Below are positions 7,995 to 16,457 of a stretch of 28,777 nt of DNA, piece by piece. The notes beneath the pieces are model-generated. The model searched no databases and had not been told where the DNA came from. It worked only from the letters and a program-made list of their open reading frames with translations. The stretch covers positions 1 through 28,777 of the forward strand of contig CAYTZG010000021.1 of NCBI GenBank assembly GCA_964442435.1, written 5' to 3'. The DNA comes from CAMXAS01 sp964442435 (GTDB lineage Bacteria; Bacteroidota; Bacteroidia; Bacteroidales; P3). How positions within the stretch are numbered: position 1 is the first letter of the stretch; the number at the start of each line of letters is the position of its first letter. The position numbers and the translations under genes are program-made.

Positions 7995-8507
7995 CTATCG
8001 CCGCGCGTATTCCTCGAAACGGCCGTCCGAATAGAAGAAAACGACCTTGACCAAACGCGAATCCTCCGGCTGAACCGCCTCGAAGCCCGCCATATCCGAT
8101 AGCGGCCCCTCCGATTCCGGTGCCGCTTCCATCGTTTCCGCCGCCATTTCCACCGCCACCGGCCTTTCCGGCTCAACCATCCCCGCTGTTTCCTCGGGCA
8201 TTGCCTCTACCCGCGACGGCATATCCGGCGCCACCGCCGAAACCGCCCCAGCGACCTCCGAAACCGCCGCTTCTTCCGCCGAGCGGACTTCTGTCATCGC
8301 GTCATACATTTTTCCTTCACCGAACAACAGCCATTGGCTGCGGATTTCGGGAAAAGTCCGCAGGATTTTCGTCACAAAGTCCAAACTCGGATTGTTTCGG
8401 CCGCCCAAAACGTGCGACAAAGCCGAACGTTGAACACCGATCCGGTCGGCGAACTGCGAGACCGTCAAATTTTGGGTCTGCAAAATAAGCGCGATTCTTT
8501 TCAGCAT
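7995..8507 (-). CDS. XRE-family helix-turn-helix regulator
   Basis: A 170-residue protein with an N-terminal helix-turn-helix of the XRE/Cro type (about residues 2-65): LKRIALILQTQNLTVSQFADRIGVQRSALSHVLGGRNNPSLDFVTKILRTFP. The following WLLFGEGKMY is typical of Bacteroidetes XRE regulators. Residues about 72-145 are a low-complexity Glu/Ala/Val/Met linker. A short conserved-looking C-terminal tail, LVKVVFFYSDGRFEEYARR, resembles the end of related Bacteroidetes proteins. It probably represses or activates its own and nearby promoters. The target is unknown, but several short repeats containing AATTC lie directly upstream (8513-8580). A tentative minus-strand -7 box TATTTTTG is at 8581-8588. 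Confidence 0.85.
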   Translation of the reverse strand: MLKRIALILQTQNLTVSQFADRIGVQRSALSHVLGGRNNPSLDFVTKILRTFPEIRSQWLLFGEGKMYDAMTEVRSAEEAAVSEVAGAVSAVAPDMPSRVEAMPEETAGMVEPERPVAVEMAAETMEAAPESEGPLSDMAGFEAVQPEDSRLVKVVFFYSDGRFEEYARR

Positions 8508-9096
8508 GATGCTACAATTCTAAATTCGTTCCATCCATCCCTTCAAACCCCGTTCACGAATGTAAAATTACGCAATTCTACAAAAATAAACAAGCCGTAT
8601 TTTCAAACACATTAAAATAATTACTTTAATTAAACGCTAAAATACTATGATTATAAACAAACTAAATACACAAAACAAAACCCACACCAAAACATCCGCA
8701 AAACCGCCTAAAAAACCTATATTTTACTTTATATAAACTATATAAAATACTGATTAAACATATATTAAAATAATTTTACACAGAATACACCCCAAAACCG
8801 CCAAAATACATTTGTAAACCCCGTTTTCAGCCCAAAATCCCCCGCTCCATCCGACCGGAATCGTCATCCGCCCGATATCCGTTTACAAAAATAAACGCCA
8901 TTCCAACCGAAGCCGATTTTTCGTTTCCGCGTTTTTAAGAAATTTTCTCCCCCACTTCGACCTTTTTCCCGTCCAAAAAATTTGAAGCGGTCTAAACCCG
9001 TTTTCCGCTCCCCGCCCTTCTCCGCCCCGCCCCTTCGCCGCGCCGCCCGAACCCTGACAGACTGACAGCCACACAATCGCCACCGCCCCGCCGAAC
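8508..9096. other. Long intergenic region with AT-rich, G-poor core
   Basis: No convincing gene is present. Between about 8560 and 8830 the sequence is extremely AT-rich for this genome, and the plus strand is nearly free of G. It holds a 12-bp direct repeat ATTAAAATAATT (8611-8622 and 8764-8775). It also holds a perfect inverted repeat TTTATATA-aac-TATATAAA (8728-8746) and a 13-bp direct repeat TACAAAAATAAAC (8579-8591 and 8884-8896) bracketing the block. From about 8830 to 9060 it becomes pyrimidine-rich. The minus-strand copy of the 13-bp repeat contains TATTTTTG, which fits the -7 consensus, so it may carry promoters for the XRE gene. A binding region for the XRE protein or a nucleoid protein is plausible. 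Confidence 0.6.
8581..8588 (-). promoter_or_regulatory. Candidate -7 box of the XRE regulator gene
   Basis: The minus strand reads TATTTTTG, which fits TAnnTTTG, 73 nt before the start codon. No -33 element stands at the right distance, and the surroundings are AT-rich enough for chance matches. Confidence 0.3.
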
Positions 9097-9127
9097 TTGG
9101 TAAAGTTTCCGGCTTGTATTACCTTTG
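9097..9127 (+). promoter_or_regulatory. Promoter of the small lipoprotein / barrel protein pair
   Basis: TTG (9097-9099) and the -7 box TACCTTTG (9120-9127) are 20 nt apart, matching the Bacteroidetes consensus. The first good ATG is 16 nt downstream at 9144. The promoter rules out the alternative upstream start at 9114. Confidence 0.7.
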
Positions 9128-9143
9128 CAGAAAACGTCTTGCC

Positions 9144-9296
9144 ATGACCTCGACCCGCGCCCGAAAATCCAAACGCCTTTTAGGCTTGCTCCTTTTGCTG
9201 ACGGTGGGCTTCGGCCTGTGCTGCGCCTGCCAGTCCAGCCGGCAGCTCTGCCCGGCCTACGACCAGCACTACCGCCGGGAGGTTCTACCTTATTAG
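9144..9296 (+). CDS. Small predicted lipoprotein, 50 residues
   Basis: The 50-residue product has a basic N-terminus (MTSTRARKSKR), a hydrophobic core LLGLLLLLTVGFGL and a cysteine cluster CCACQSS with lipobox-like sequence. It is followed by only about 22 residues (SSRQLCPAYDQHYRREVLPY). Start 9144 is chosen because a promoter ends at 9127. Small lipoproteins with a CPAY-like motif occur in Bacteroidetes, but I cannot name a function. It lies 13 nt upstream of the outer-membrane protein gene and is probably co-transcribed with it, so the two may act together. Confidence 0.6.
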   Translation: MTSTRARKSKRLLGLLLLLTVGFGLCCACQSSRQLCPAYDQHYRREVLPY

Positions 9297-9309
9297 TATC
9301 CGCGCTTCC

Positions 9310-10119
9310 ATGCAACCCGCCCGTTCCGTCCGGCCGAAACGCCGCCCCCTTCTGATTTTGACGCTGATACTGCTGTCGGCGGGGGGCATTGCGCCGCGTC
9401 TGAACGCCCAGGTTGTCGTTTACGAAGACTATGTGCCGCCGCGCCAAAACCTCTATATGCGCGAACGCTCCCTGTCGTTTTACCTGCATTCGGCCGGCTT
9501 TGCGTTCGGCTACGAACAGGGGCGGCTCAACCGGAAATTCCGCTACGAAGGCTGGTCGGTGGAATTTTCCACCCAACTGAATCCCAAGGCCATACGCGTA
9601 AGCTGGACGGGCAGCGGCCGCCGCTATGTCTATGGTCAGATGAACAGTTTCTGTATGTTGCGCGGCGGCTACGGCGGCCGCTATACGTTCAACGAAAAGC
9701 CCCATTGGGGCGGCGTCGCGCTGTCGCTCATCTACAACGGCGGCCTCTCGCTCGGCCTCGCGTTCCCGCAATACCTTTATATCGTCTATGGCTCCGAACT
9801 CAACGGCGAGCCCTACGAAACCCGCTTGGAGAAATTTGACCCCGACAATCCCTACCACCTGCAGGTGGACCGCATCATAGGCCGCGGCCCGGTCTTTTAC
9901 AGCGTGCCGCACCTGCGCCCCTATCCCGGCCTTTACGCCAAAATAGGCTTCAACGCCGAATTCGGCAAAAAGGAAAAGACGGCCCACGCGCTCGAAGCCG
10001 GCATCACCTACGACTGCTATTTCACGCACATCCCGCTTATGGCCGAGAACAAACAACCGTTCGGTTTCTTCAATTTCTACGTGGCCTATCGGTTCGGGAT
10101 GCGGTATCAGAAGAAATAA
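9310..10119 (+). CDS. Predicted outer-membrane beta-barrel protein of unknown function
   Basis: A 269-residue protein with an N-terminal signal peptide: basic MQPARSVRPKRRP, hydrophobic LLILTLILLSAGGIA, probable cleavage after LNAQ at about residue 35. The mature part alternates aromatic and polar residues as outer-membrane strands do (LSFYLHSAGFAFGYEQG, YSVPHLRPYPGLYAKIGFNAEFG, ALEAGITYDCYF). It ends in FFNFYVAYRFGMRYQKK, with a strand-like stretch close to the C-terminus. About 10-12 strands could form a small barrel. I do not recognise the family by name. It follows the 50-residue lipoprotein at 13 nt. The gene ends 93 nt before the TetR gene, with the efflux promoter between them. Confidence 0.65.
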   Translation: MQPARSVRPKRRPLLILTLILLSAGGIAPRLNAQVVVYEDYVPPRQNLYMRERSLSFYLHSAGFAFGYEQGRLNRKFRYEGWSVEFSTQLNPKAIRVSWTGSGRRYVYGQMNSFCMLRGGYGGRYTFNEKPHWGGVALSLIYNGGLSLGLAFPQYLYIVYGSELNGEPYETRLEKFDPDNPYHLQVDRIIGRGPVFYSVPHLRPYPGLYAKIGFNAEFGKKEKTAHALEAGITYDCYFTHIPLMAENKQPFGFFNFYVAYRFGMRYQKK

Positions 10120-10137
10120 ACCTTAGCGATAAGGGAC

Positions 10138-10167
10138 AGAAAACTTGCAAAACGCGAAAAGTTTTCT
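10138..10167. promoter_or_regulatory. Operator 1 of the efflux operon
   Basis: Nine-bp inverted repeat AGAAAACTT (10138-10146) and AAGTTTTCT (10159-10167) around a 12-nt spacer. It covers the -33 element and runs into the -7 box, so a bound repressor would block RNA polymerase. Operator 2 repeats the whole 30-nt element with three mismatches. Confidence 0.75.
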
Positions 10168-10174
10168 AATTTTG
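10145..10174 (+). promoter_or_regulatory. Promoter of the TetR/RND efflux operon
   Basis: -33 TTG (10145-10147) and -7 TAATTTTG (10167-10174) are separated by 19 nt. The start codon of TetR is 38 nt downstream of the -7 box. The promoter is embedded between two operator copies. Confidence 0.75.
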
Positions 10175-10180
10175 CATTCC

Positions 10181-10210
10181 AGAAAACTTTCAAAACGCGC
10201 AAAGTTTTAT
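10181..10210. promoter_or_regulatory. Operator 2 of the efflux operon
   Basis: A second copy of the 30-nt element, 43 bp (about four helical turns) downstream of the first, with arms AAAACTTT (10183-10190) and AAAGTTTT (10201-10208). It lies between the predicted transcription start and the TetR ATG at 10213, where it could act as a roadblock. Confidence 0.7.
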
Positions 10211-10212
10211 CT

Positions 10213-10866
10213 ATGGATTTGAAAGAAAACATATTGGATATCGCGCAGCGCAATTTCTTTCAGAAAGGCCTGCGTCAGGTCTCGATGGACGAGATTGCGG
10301 AAGAGGCCGGCATTTCCAAGCGGACGCTCTACGAACTCTACAAGAGCAAGGAGCAGTTGATTGCCGACACCACCTACCGTGCGCTGGACGCGCTCGTAAC
10401 CACAATGTGGGCGCAGGCCGACGAAATGCGGCGGCAAGGCTGCAATACGGTGGAAACGCTTTTACGTATATATATCTTCAGCCGTCGGAACCACGAGCAA
10501 ATCAACAAAGTGGTTTTCGACGAGTTGCGCAAATATTACCCGACGCTCAACAACACGCAGATTCAGACGTTGATGGCCCGGCACAACCAACTGCTCTCCG
10601 AACTGGCCGACGATTGCAAAAAGGAGGGCTTTATCCGCCAGGACATCAACACCGACTTGATTTTCCGCCTGTTCAGAGACCTGCACAACGACAAGCTGAG
10701 TTATGTATCCTCCGGCCTTTATACCCCCAGCGATATCGTGGCCTATTTGGTGATGCCGCTCATCCGCAGCATAGGCACCTACAAGGGCCACCGCGCGTTT
10801 TTCCACGCGCTGCAATCGCTCGACGACCCTTATTCCAAACAACTGCTAAACTTATTGTCCTTATGA
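10213..10866 (+). CDS. TetR/AcrR-family repressor of the RND efflux operon
   Basis: A 217-residue protein with the TetR DNA-binding domain at residues about 5-50: ILDIAQRNFFQKGLRQVSMDEIAEEAGISKRTLYELYKSKEQLI. The recognition helix is SKRTLYELY. The C-terminal domain (about 60-217) is all-helical and variable, as expected for ligand binding and dimerisation. It is first in the operon and its stop codon overlaps the TolC-like start (ATGA), so repressor and pump are co-transcribed and translationally coupled. The paired 30-nt operators upstream imply autorepression, relieved when a pump substrate binds the C-terminal domain. The inducing ligand cannot be read from the sequence. Confidence 0.92.
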   Translation: MDLKENILDIAQRNFFQKGLRQVSMDEIAEEAGISKRTLYELYKSKEQLIADTTYRALDALVTTMWAQADEMRRQGCNTVETLLRIYIFSRRNHEQINKVVFDELRKYYPTLNNTQIQTLMARHNQLLSELADDCKKEGFIRQDINTDLIFRLFRDLHNDKLSYVSSGLYTPSDIVAYLVMPLIRSIGTYKGHRAFFHALQSLDDPYSKQLLNLLSL

Positions 10867-12245
10867 AATATAGAATGATATATGTCCGACTGATGTACGT
10901 CGGCCTATGTATCGGTATCGGCGCGCCCGCCTGCGGACAGACGGCCGACGCGCACAAGCGCTACGCGCCCAAATACGCCTACCGCGTGGAGGCGCACACG
11001 CAAGACAGCGCCGAAAACGGCGCCCTGCGGCTGAGTTTGGACGATGCCGTGGACTACGCGCTGACGCACAACAAAAACCTGTTGCAAACGAAAAACGATG
11101 TACTGAAAGCCGTTTACAGCAAGCGGGAGGCCATCGCCAACTACATTCCGCAAGCCAAGGCCACGGTCGATTTCAACACCTACTTCAATAAGAAGATGGA
11201 TATGGGTTCGGCTTTCGGCGCGCCGATGCAGATTCAGATGCCGAACACGAGTTCACTGAACGCGCAAGCCTCGCAGGTGGTCTTCAACGGCAACGCGATG
11301 GTGGGCATCATGCTCGGCAAAATCGGGCAGGCCATGGCCGAAATCAACGAGGAGAACGCGGAACTGACGCTCGTCAACACCGTGAGCACCAACTATCTGC
11401 TCGTGTTACTGACCCAGGCCAACTACGACATCCTGACGCGCAACGTCAACGACCTCAAGGATTTGGTTAAAAAGACGCAGGCCATGGTACAGGCCGGCGC
11501 CATGGAACAGACCGACGCCGACCAACTCCAAGTGCAGGTCAACCTGCTGGAAAATATGCTCAAGAACACGGAACGCAGCATTGAGTTGGTCACCAACACG
11601 CTGAAAATCGAATTGGGCATGAACGTGGCCGACGAACTAGTGCTGACCCAATCGCTGGACGACCTCATCGCCGCCCAAAACGACCTGCTGTTGCTCTCCC
11701 TGCCCTACGACATGGAGGCCGACCCCACCTACCGTTTGGTGGAAAAGAGCGAGGAAATGGCCGAGAAACAGAAACTTATGGCGGTGATGAACTTTGTGCC
11801 CACCATCGCCGGGTTCTATCAATACACCTATCAAATCCTCAAGCCGGAATTCAATATGCAACCGAACCACGTGGCGGGCGTTTCGGCCACGGTACCCCTC
11901 TTCTCCGGCCTTGCCAACACGAACAAGCACCGTCAGGCCCGCATCGACCTCTACAACGCCCAGTTGCAGAAAGATTTGGTCAAAGACCAACTGCGCACGC
12001 AGGAAAAGCAGATGCGCTTCAACCTATCCACGGCCTTGGAGCAGTACAACACCCAGAAACTGAACATCGAAGTGGCCGACCGCGTGTTCAAGAGCATCCA
12101 ACTCAAATACGAACAGGGCGTTAAGTCCAGCATGGATTTGACAAACGCCAACTCCGACTATTTACAAGCCTATTCCGACTATCTGAGCGCGATTTCGCAG
12201 CTGTTGGAAGCCCGCTTCAACCTCAAACGCATTTTATACTTTTAA
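10863..12245 (+). CDS. TolC-family outer-membrane efflux protein
   Basis: The frame is open from 10407, but the ATG at 10863 overlaps the TetR stop and begins a signal peptide (MKYRMIYVRLMYVGLCIGIGAPACGQ, residues 1-26), so it is the start. The 460-residue product has the outer-membrane efflux protein layout of two repeated helical hairpins. The first repeat opens with LRLSLDDAVDYALTHNKNLLQTKNDVLKA. The second contains SATVPLFSGLANTNKHRQARIDLYNAQLQKD and ends with YEQGVKSSMDLTNANSDYLQAYSDYLSAISQLLEARFNLKRI, the classic final coiled coil. It forms the exit duct of the tripartite pump with the next two genes, 3 nt and 16 nt apart. Confidence 0.92.
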   Translation: MKYRMIYVRLMYVGLCIGIGAPACGQTADAHKRYAPKYAYRVEAHTQDSAENGALRLSLDDAVDYALTHNKNLLQTKNDVLKAVYSKREAIANYIPQAKATVDFNTYFNKKMDMGSAFGAPMQIQMPNTSSLNAQASQVVFNGNAMVGIMLGKIGQAMAEINEENAELTLVNTVSTNYLLVLLTQANYDILTRNVNDLKDLVKKTQAMVQAGAMEQTDADQLQVQVNLLENMLKNTERSIELVTNTLKIELGMNVADELVLTQSLDDLIAAQNDLLLLSLPYDMEADPTYRLVEKSEEMAEKQKLMAVMNFVPTIAGFYQYTYQILKPEFNMQPNHVAGVSATVPLFSGLANTNKHRQARIDLYNAQLQKDLVKDQLRTQEKQMRFNLSTALEQYNTQKLNIEVADRVFKSIQLKYEQGVKSSMDLTNANSDYLQAYSDYLSAISQLLEARFNLKRILYF

Positions 12246-12248
12246 CCT

Positions 12249-13295
12249 ATGAAAAGAATACTGTTTTGTGCCTGCGGCTGTATCGCCGCCCTGCTGGCCA
12301 CGGCTTGCCAAGGTCCCGCCAAGCCGAAGGACGCCGCTACGGAAACCGTCAAAACGGAACAGGTCCGCAGCCTGAAGATGGAACCGATTGAAATAGACCG
12401 GAAAGTGGAACTGCCGGCCACGCTCAACGCCTGGGAGGAAGTGCATCTGGCGCCGGCCAGCCCCGGCCGCATCGAAGCCTTTAAGGTGGATGTGAGCGAC
12501 GTGGTCAAGAAAGGCGATATCCTCGTGCAGATGGACCGCACGCAACTCTTGCAGACCGAACTGCAACTCAAGAACTACGAAACCGAATACAACCGCGCCA
12601 AAATCCTGTACAACGCCGGCAGCTATTCCAAGCAGAACTACGACCAAATCAAGACCCAATACGAAGTGGCCAAGACCAACGTCGATTATCTGCGCACGAA
12701 CACGATTCTGCGCGCGCCGTTCTCCGGCATCGTCTCCGGCAAATATTTCGAAAACGGCGAGATGTATTCCGGCAGCCCGATTGCCTCTATCGGCAAAGCG
12801 GCCGTGCTCTCGCTCGTGGAAATCGACAAACTCAAGACCACCATCGCCATTCCCGAATCCTTTTATCCGCTTGTCAAGAAGGGCATGACGGCCGACATCA
12901 CGAGCGACGTCTATCCCGGACAGACATTCAAAGGTACGGTGCATATCGTCTATCCGATTGTCAACCCCACCTCGCGCACGTTCGACGTGGAGCTTGAAAT
13001 CGACAACCGCGAACAGATTTTGCGACCCGGTATGTTCGCGCGCGTATCGCTGGCGGTGGGCAAGGCCGAGACGGTGATTGTGCCCGACTACGCCGTGCTC
13101 AAGATGCAGGGTTCGAACGAACGCTATATTTTCGTGGTGGAAAACGGCAAGGCCCGCCGCATCGTCGTCAAAATCGGCGACCGCTTCAACGACCGCGTGG
13201 AAATCGTGTCCGAGTTGCTTGAACCCGGCATGGAACTGATTACGGAAGGCCAAGGCCGCCTCAACGACGGCGTGTCCGTCCAAGTGGTGGAATAA
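12249..13295 (+). CDS. RND periplasmic adaptor (membrane fusion) lipoprotein, AcrA/HlyD family
   Basis: A 348-residue lipoprotein: signal MKRILFCACGCIAALLATAC with lipobox LATAC (Cys20). The biotinyl-lipoyl-like half is split as VHLAPASPGRIEAFKVDVSDVVKKGDILVQMD (about 65-98) and TNTILRAPFSGIVSGKYFENGEM (about 150-172), flanking a short alpha-hairpin (about 100-148). The beta-barrel (about 190-265) contains PESFYPLVKKGMTADI and PGQTFKGTVHIVYPIVNPTSRTFDVELEIDN. The C-terminal membrane-proximal domain ends the protein. It links the AcrB-like pump to the TolC-like duct in the periplasm. It sits between them in the operon with gaps of 3 and 16 nt. Confidence 0.92.
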   Translation: MKRILFCACGCIAALLATACQGPAKPKDAATETVKTEQVRSLKMEPIEIDRKVELPATLNAWEEVHLAPASPGRIEAFKVDVSDVVKKGDILVQMDRTQLLQTELQLKNYETEYNRAKILYNAGSYSKQNYDQIKTQYEVAKTNVDYLRTNTILRAPFSGIVSGKYFENGEMYSGSPIASIGKAAVLSLVEIDKLKTTIAIPESFYPLVKKGMTADITSDVYPGQTFKGTVHIVYPIVNPTSRTFDVELEIDNREQILRPGMFARVSLAVGKAETVIVPDYAVLKMQGSNERYIFVVENGKARRIVVKIGDRFNDRVEIVSELLEPGMELITEGQGRLNDGVSVQVVE

Positions 13296-13311
13296 ATAAA
13301 ATCGACAAGAC

Positions 13312-16300
13312 ATGAGCATTTATAAAACCGCCGTCAACAAGCCGGTCACCACGATGATGATTTTTACGGCCATCATCCTGTTCGGCTTGTACTCGATGAC
13401 GAAAATCCCGATTGACCTTTACCCCGACATGGAAATGCCGGCGATATCGGTCATGACCGTCTATGCCGGCGCCAACGCGGCCGATATAGAGGAAAACATC
13501 ACCAAGCCGATTGAAAACAGCCTCACGACGGTCGATAAGCTGAAGGAAATCTCGTCCACGTCCAAAGACAACCTCTCGATTGTGTCGCTGGAATTTGAAT
13601 GGGGGTCGGACCTCGACGTAGCCACAAACGACATACGCGACGCCTTGGAAATGGTGCTGAGCGACTTGCCGGACGGCTGCGAACGGCCCACGATTTACAA
13701 GTTCAGCACCAGCATGATGCCCATCATCTTCTATACGATTACGGCCGAAGAATCGTATAACGGGCTGGAGAAACTCATCGACGACAAGGTGGTCAACTCG
13801 CTCAACCGCGTGGACGGCATCGCGTCGGTCTTCCTGAGCGGCGCGCCCGAACGGGTCGTTTACGTGGATGTGGACGCCAAGAAAATGGACGCCTACCACC
13901 TTACGATTGAGGGCATCGGCAACGTCATCGCGGCGGCCAACGTGGATATGCCGGCCGGCAGCGTCCGTATGGGGCGCACCGACTACCAGCTGCGCGTGGA
14001 GGGTGAATTCGACGAGAGCGACGAAATCCGCAACCTTGTGGTGGGCAGCCTCAACGGCCGCAACATCTACGTCAAGGATGTGGCCACGGTGCACGACACG
14101 CTCAAGGACGTGACCGTAGCCGAACGTTCAAACGGCAAGCCCGGCTTGCGCATGATGGTCATGAAGCAGTCGGGGGCCAACACCGTGGCCGTGGCCAAGG
14201 GCGTCAAGGCGCGTTTGGACGAGCTCCGGCCCACCCTGCCGCCCGACATCCAAATCCGGGAAGTCTATGACTCCTCCACGTTTATCAAGCAGTCCATCGG
14301 CAACCTGTCGTCCACGCTGCTGTTCGCGCTGTTGTTCGTCACGCTCGTCGTGCTGTTCTTCCTCGGCCGTTGGCGCGCCACGTTCATCATCGTGCTGACA
14401 ATCCCCATCTCGCTGATTGTATCGCTCATCTACCTGGCCCTGACCGGCAGCTCCATCAACATCATCTCGCTTTCCTCGCTCTCCATCGCCATCGGTATGG
14501 TGGTGGACGACGCCATCGTGGTATTGGAAAACATTACGAAACACATCGAACGCGGCGCGCGTCCGCGGGAAGCGGCCATCTACGCCACGAACGAGGTATG
14601 GGTTTCGGTTATCGTCACCACCCTGGTCATCGTGGCGGTGTTCCTGCCGCTGACGACGCTGAGCGGTATGGCCGGCATCATGTTCAAGGAATTGGGCTGG
14701 ATTGTGACGATTACGGTGTGCACGTCCACGGCGGCGGCCATCTCGCTTACGCCCATGCTCTCCTCCAAACTGTTGCGCCTGCGCGACAAGGACGCCAAGC
14801 TGAAGGGTTACAGCGCGCTGCACGCCCGCTTTATCGAACCCGCGCTGAACCGTTTGGATGTATTCTACGAACGGCTGTTGCGCAAGGCCTTGAACAACAA
14901 AAAGAAAATAGTCGTCATCTCGGTGGTCTGCGCCATCGCCTCCCTCTATCTGTTCCGCTTCGTGGGCATGGACTTCATGCCGCAGTCGGACGAGAGCCGT
15001 TTTACGGCCACGGTGGAGTTGGGCACCGGCCTGCGCGTGGAAGAAACGCTGCTGACGACGGCCAAACTGGAAAAACTGCTCGAAGAACGCTATCCCGAAG
15101 TAACGGTCATCTCCTCCTCCACGGGGGCCGACGACGAAGGCGGCTTCTCCGCCCTGTTCGGCAACAACGGCACGAACACGATTTCGCTGACCGTGCGGTT
15201 GAAAGACCTCAAGGACCGCGACCGCAGCGTGTTTGAAATAGCCGAGGACTTCCGCGGACAGTTGGCCGCCTTTCCCGAAATCATCGACTATACGGTGAGC
15301 ACGCAAGGTACGGGCGGCGGCGGTCAGAAAAACAACGTGAGCATCGAAATCTACGGCTACGACCTCAACACGACCAACCGCGTGGCCGAAGACGTCAAGC
15401 GCGTGGCCGCCGGCGTGAAGGGGGCGCGCGACATCGAAATCAGCCGCAAGAAAGACAAGCCCGAACTGCAAATCAACTTAGACAAGGAGAAGTTGGCGCA
15501 GCACAACCTGACGACCGCCACCGTGGCCGCCGCCCTGCGTAACCGCGTGGCCGGCTTTACGTGCAGCAAGTTCCGCGAGCTGGGCGACGAATACGACATT
15601 ATCGTGCGTCTTGAAGAGGACTACCGCAACAAAATCGAAAGCCTCGAAGACATCAGCCTTCAAGCGCCGGACGGCGCCATCATCAAGCTGGATGAACTTG
15701 GCGACGTGCGGGAATACTGGGGGCCGCCCAATATCGAACGTAAACGCCGCGAACGGGTTGTAAAAGTGGACGTAACGCCCGTGGGCGTATCGTTGGGCGA
15801 ACTGGCGGCGGGTCTGAAAGCCGCCATCGACGCCGAGGTGGACGTGCCCGGCGACGTCATGATCGTCTATGCCGGCGCGTTCGAAGACCAACAGGAGACA
15901 TTCGGCAATATGGTCGTGCTGCTGTTGTTGATTATCATGCTCGTGTTTGTCGTCATGGCCTCGCAGTTCGAATCGTTCAGCAAGCCGTTCATCATCATGA
16001 TGGCCATCCCGTTCTCGTTTACGGGCGTGGTGCTGGCCCTGCTCATGACCGGCACGACGCTGAACATGATTGCCGCGCTGGGGGCGATTCTGCTCGTGGG
16101 CATCGTGGTCAAGAACGGTATCGTGCTGGTGGACTACATCAACCTCATGCGCGACCGCGGCATCGAACTCAACGAAGCCATCGCGCTGTCGGGCCGCTCG
16201 CGTCTGCGTCCCGTTCTGATGACCACCGCGACGACGATTTTGGGTATGTTGCCGATGGCGTTGAGCGTGGGCGAAGGCTCGGAGATGTGGACGCCGATGG

Positions 16301-16443
16301 GCATCACCGTTATCGGCGGGCTTACGGTCTCCACCGTCATCACGCTCATCATCGTGCCCGTGCTCTACGCGCTCATGGCCCGTCACGGCGAACGCGACAA
16401 GCAGAACAAGTTGCGGCAGGCCTATACGTTTATGGAAGACTGA
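13312..16443 (+). CDS. RND multidrug efflux transporter, AcrB/HAE1-like inner-membrane pump
   Basis: A 1,043-residue proton-driven transporter with the normal twelve-span RND layout. The first span is followed by PIDLYPDMEMPAISVMTVYAGANAADIEENITKPIE. The proton-relay aspartates Asp399 and Asp400 lie in GMVVDDAIVVLENI of span 4. The matching lysine, Lys934, is in GIVVKNGIVLVDY of span 10 (AcrB Asp407/Asp408/Lys940). Heavy-metal RND pumps instead have a different span-4 motif, so an organic-compound (HAE) substrate is more likely. Two large periplasmic loops (about 35-330 and 560-860) form the porter and docking domains. It is last but one in the operon; a PII-like gene follows after 14 nt. Confidence 0.94.
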   Translation: MSIYKTAVNKPVTTMMIFTAIILFGLYSMTKIPIDLYPDMEMPAISVMTVYAGANAADIEENITKPIENSLTTVDKLKEISSTSKDNLSIVSLEFEWGSDLDVATNDIRDALEMVLSDLPDGCERPTIYKFSTSMMPIIFYTITAEESYNGLEKLIDDKVVNSLNRVDGIASVFLSGAPERVVYVDVDAKKMDAYHLTIEGIGNVIAAANVDMPAGSVRMGRTDYQLRVEGEFDESDEIRNLVVGSLNGRNIYVKDVATVHDTLKDVTVAERSNGKPGLRMMVMKQSGANTVAVAKGVKARLDELRPTLPPDIQIREVYDSSTFIKQSIGNLSSTLLFALLFVTLVVLFFLGRWRATFIIVLTIPISLIVSLIYLALTGSSINIISLSSLSIAIGMVVDDAIVVLENITKHIERGARPREAAIYATNEVWVSVIVTTLVIVAVFLPLTTLSGMAGIMFKELGWIVTITVCTSTAAAISLTPMLSSKLLRLRDKDAKLKGYSALHARFIEPALNRLDVFYERLLRKALNNKKKIVVISVVCAIASLYLFRFVGMDFMPQSDESRFTATVELGTGLRVEETLLTTAKLEKLLEERYPEVTVISSSTGADDEGGFSALFGNNGTNTISLTVRLKDLKDRDRSVFEIAEDFRGQLAAFPEIIDYTVSTQGTGGGGQKNNVSIEIYGYDLNTTNRVAEDVKRVAAGVKGARDIEISRKKDKPELQINLDKEKLAQHNLTTATVAAALRNRVAGFTCSKFRELGDEYDIIVRLEEDYRNKIESLEDISLQAPDGAIIKLDELGDVREYWGPPNIERKRRERVVKVDVTPVGVSLGELAAGLKAAIDAEVDVPGDVMIVYAGAFEDQQETFGNMVVLLLLIIMLVFVVMASQFESFSKPFIIMMAIPFSFTGVVLALLMTGTTLNMIAALGAILLVGIVVKNGIVLVDYINLMRDRGIELNEAIALSGRSRLRPVLMTTATTILGMLPMALSVGEGSEMWTPMGITVIGGLTVSTVITLIIVPVLYALMARHGERDKQNKLRQAYTFMED

Positions 16444-16457
16444 AAAAACAAGACAAC

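Noticed and set aside
8560..8830. Possible replication origin in the AT-rich block
   Set aside because: No DnaA boxes (TTATNCACA) and no origin-linked genes are seen nearby.
8864..9083. Two overlapping minus-strand open frames of 66-70 codons
   Set aside because: They are Gly/Arg/Lys-rich translations of a pyrimidine-rich spacer, with no start context and no recognisable domain.
14128..15471. Long minus-strand open frame opposite the RND pump gene
   Set aside because: It is the antisense shadow of a GC-rich gene. Its product is an Arg/His/Asp-rich string with no domain, and the plus-strand frame has clear RND motifs. Similar minus frames at 12234-13319, 13261-14094 and 15478-16386 were dropped for the same reason.
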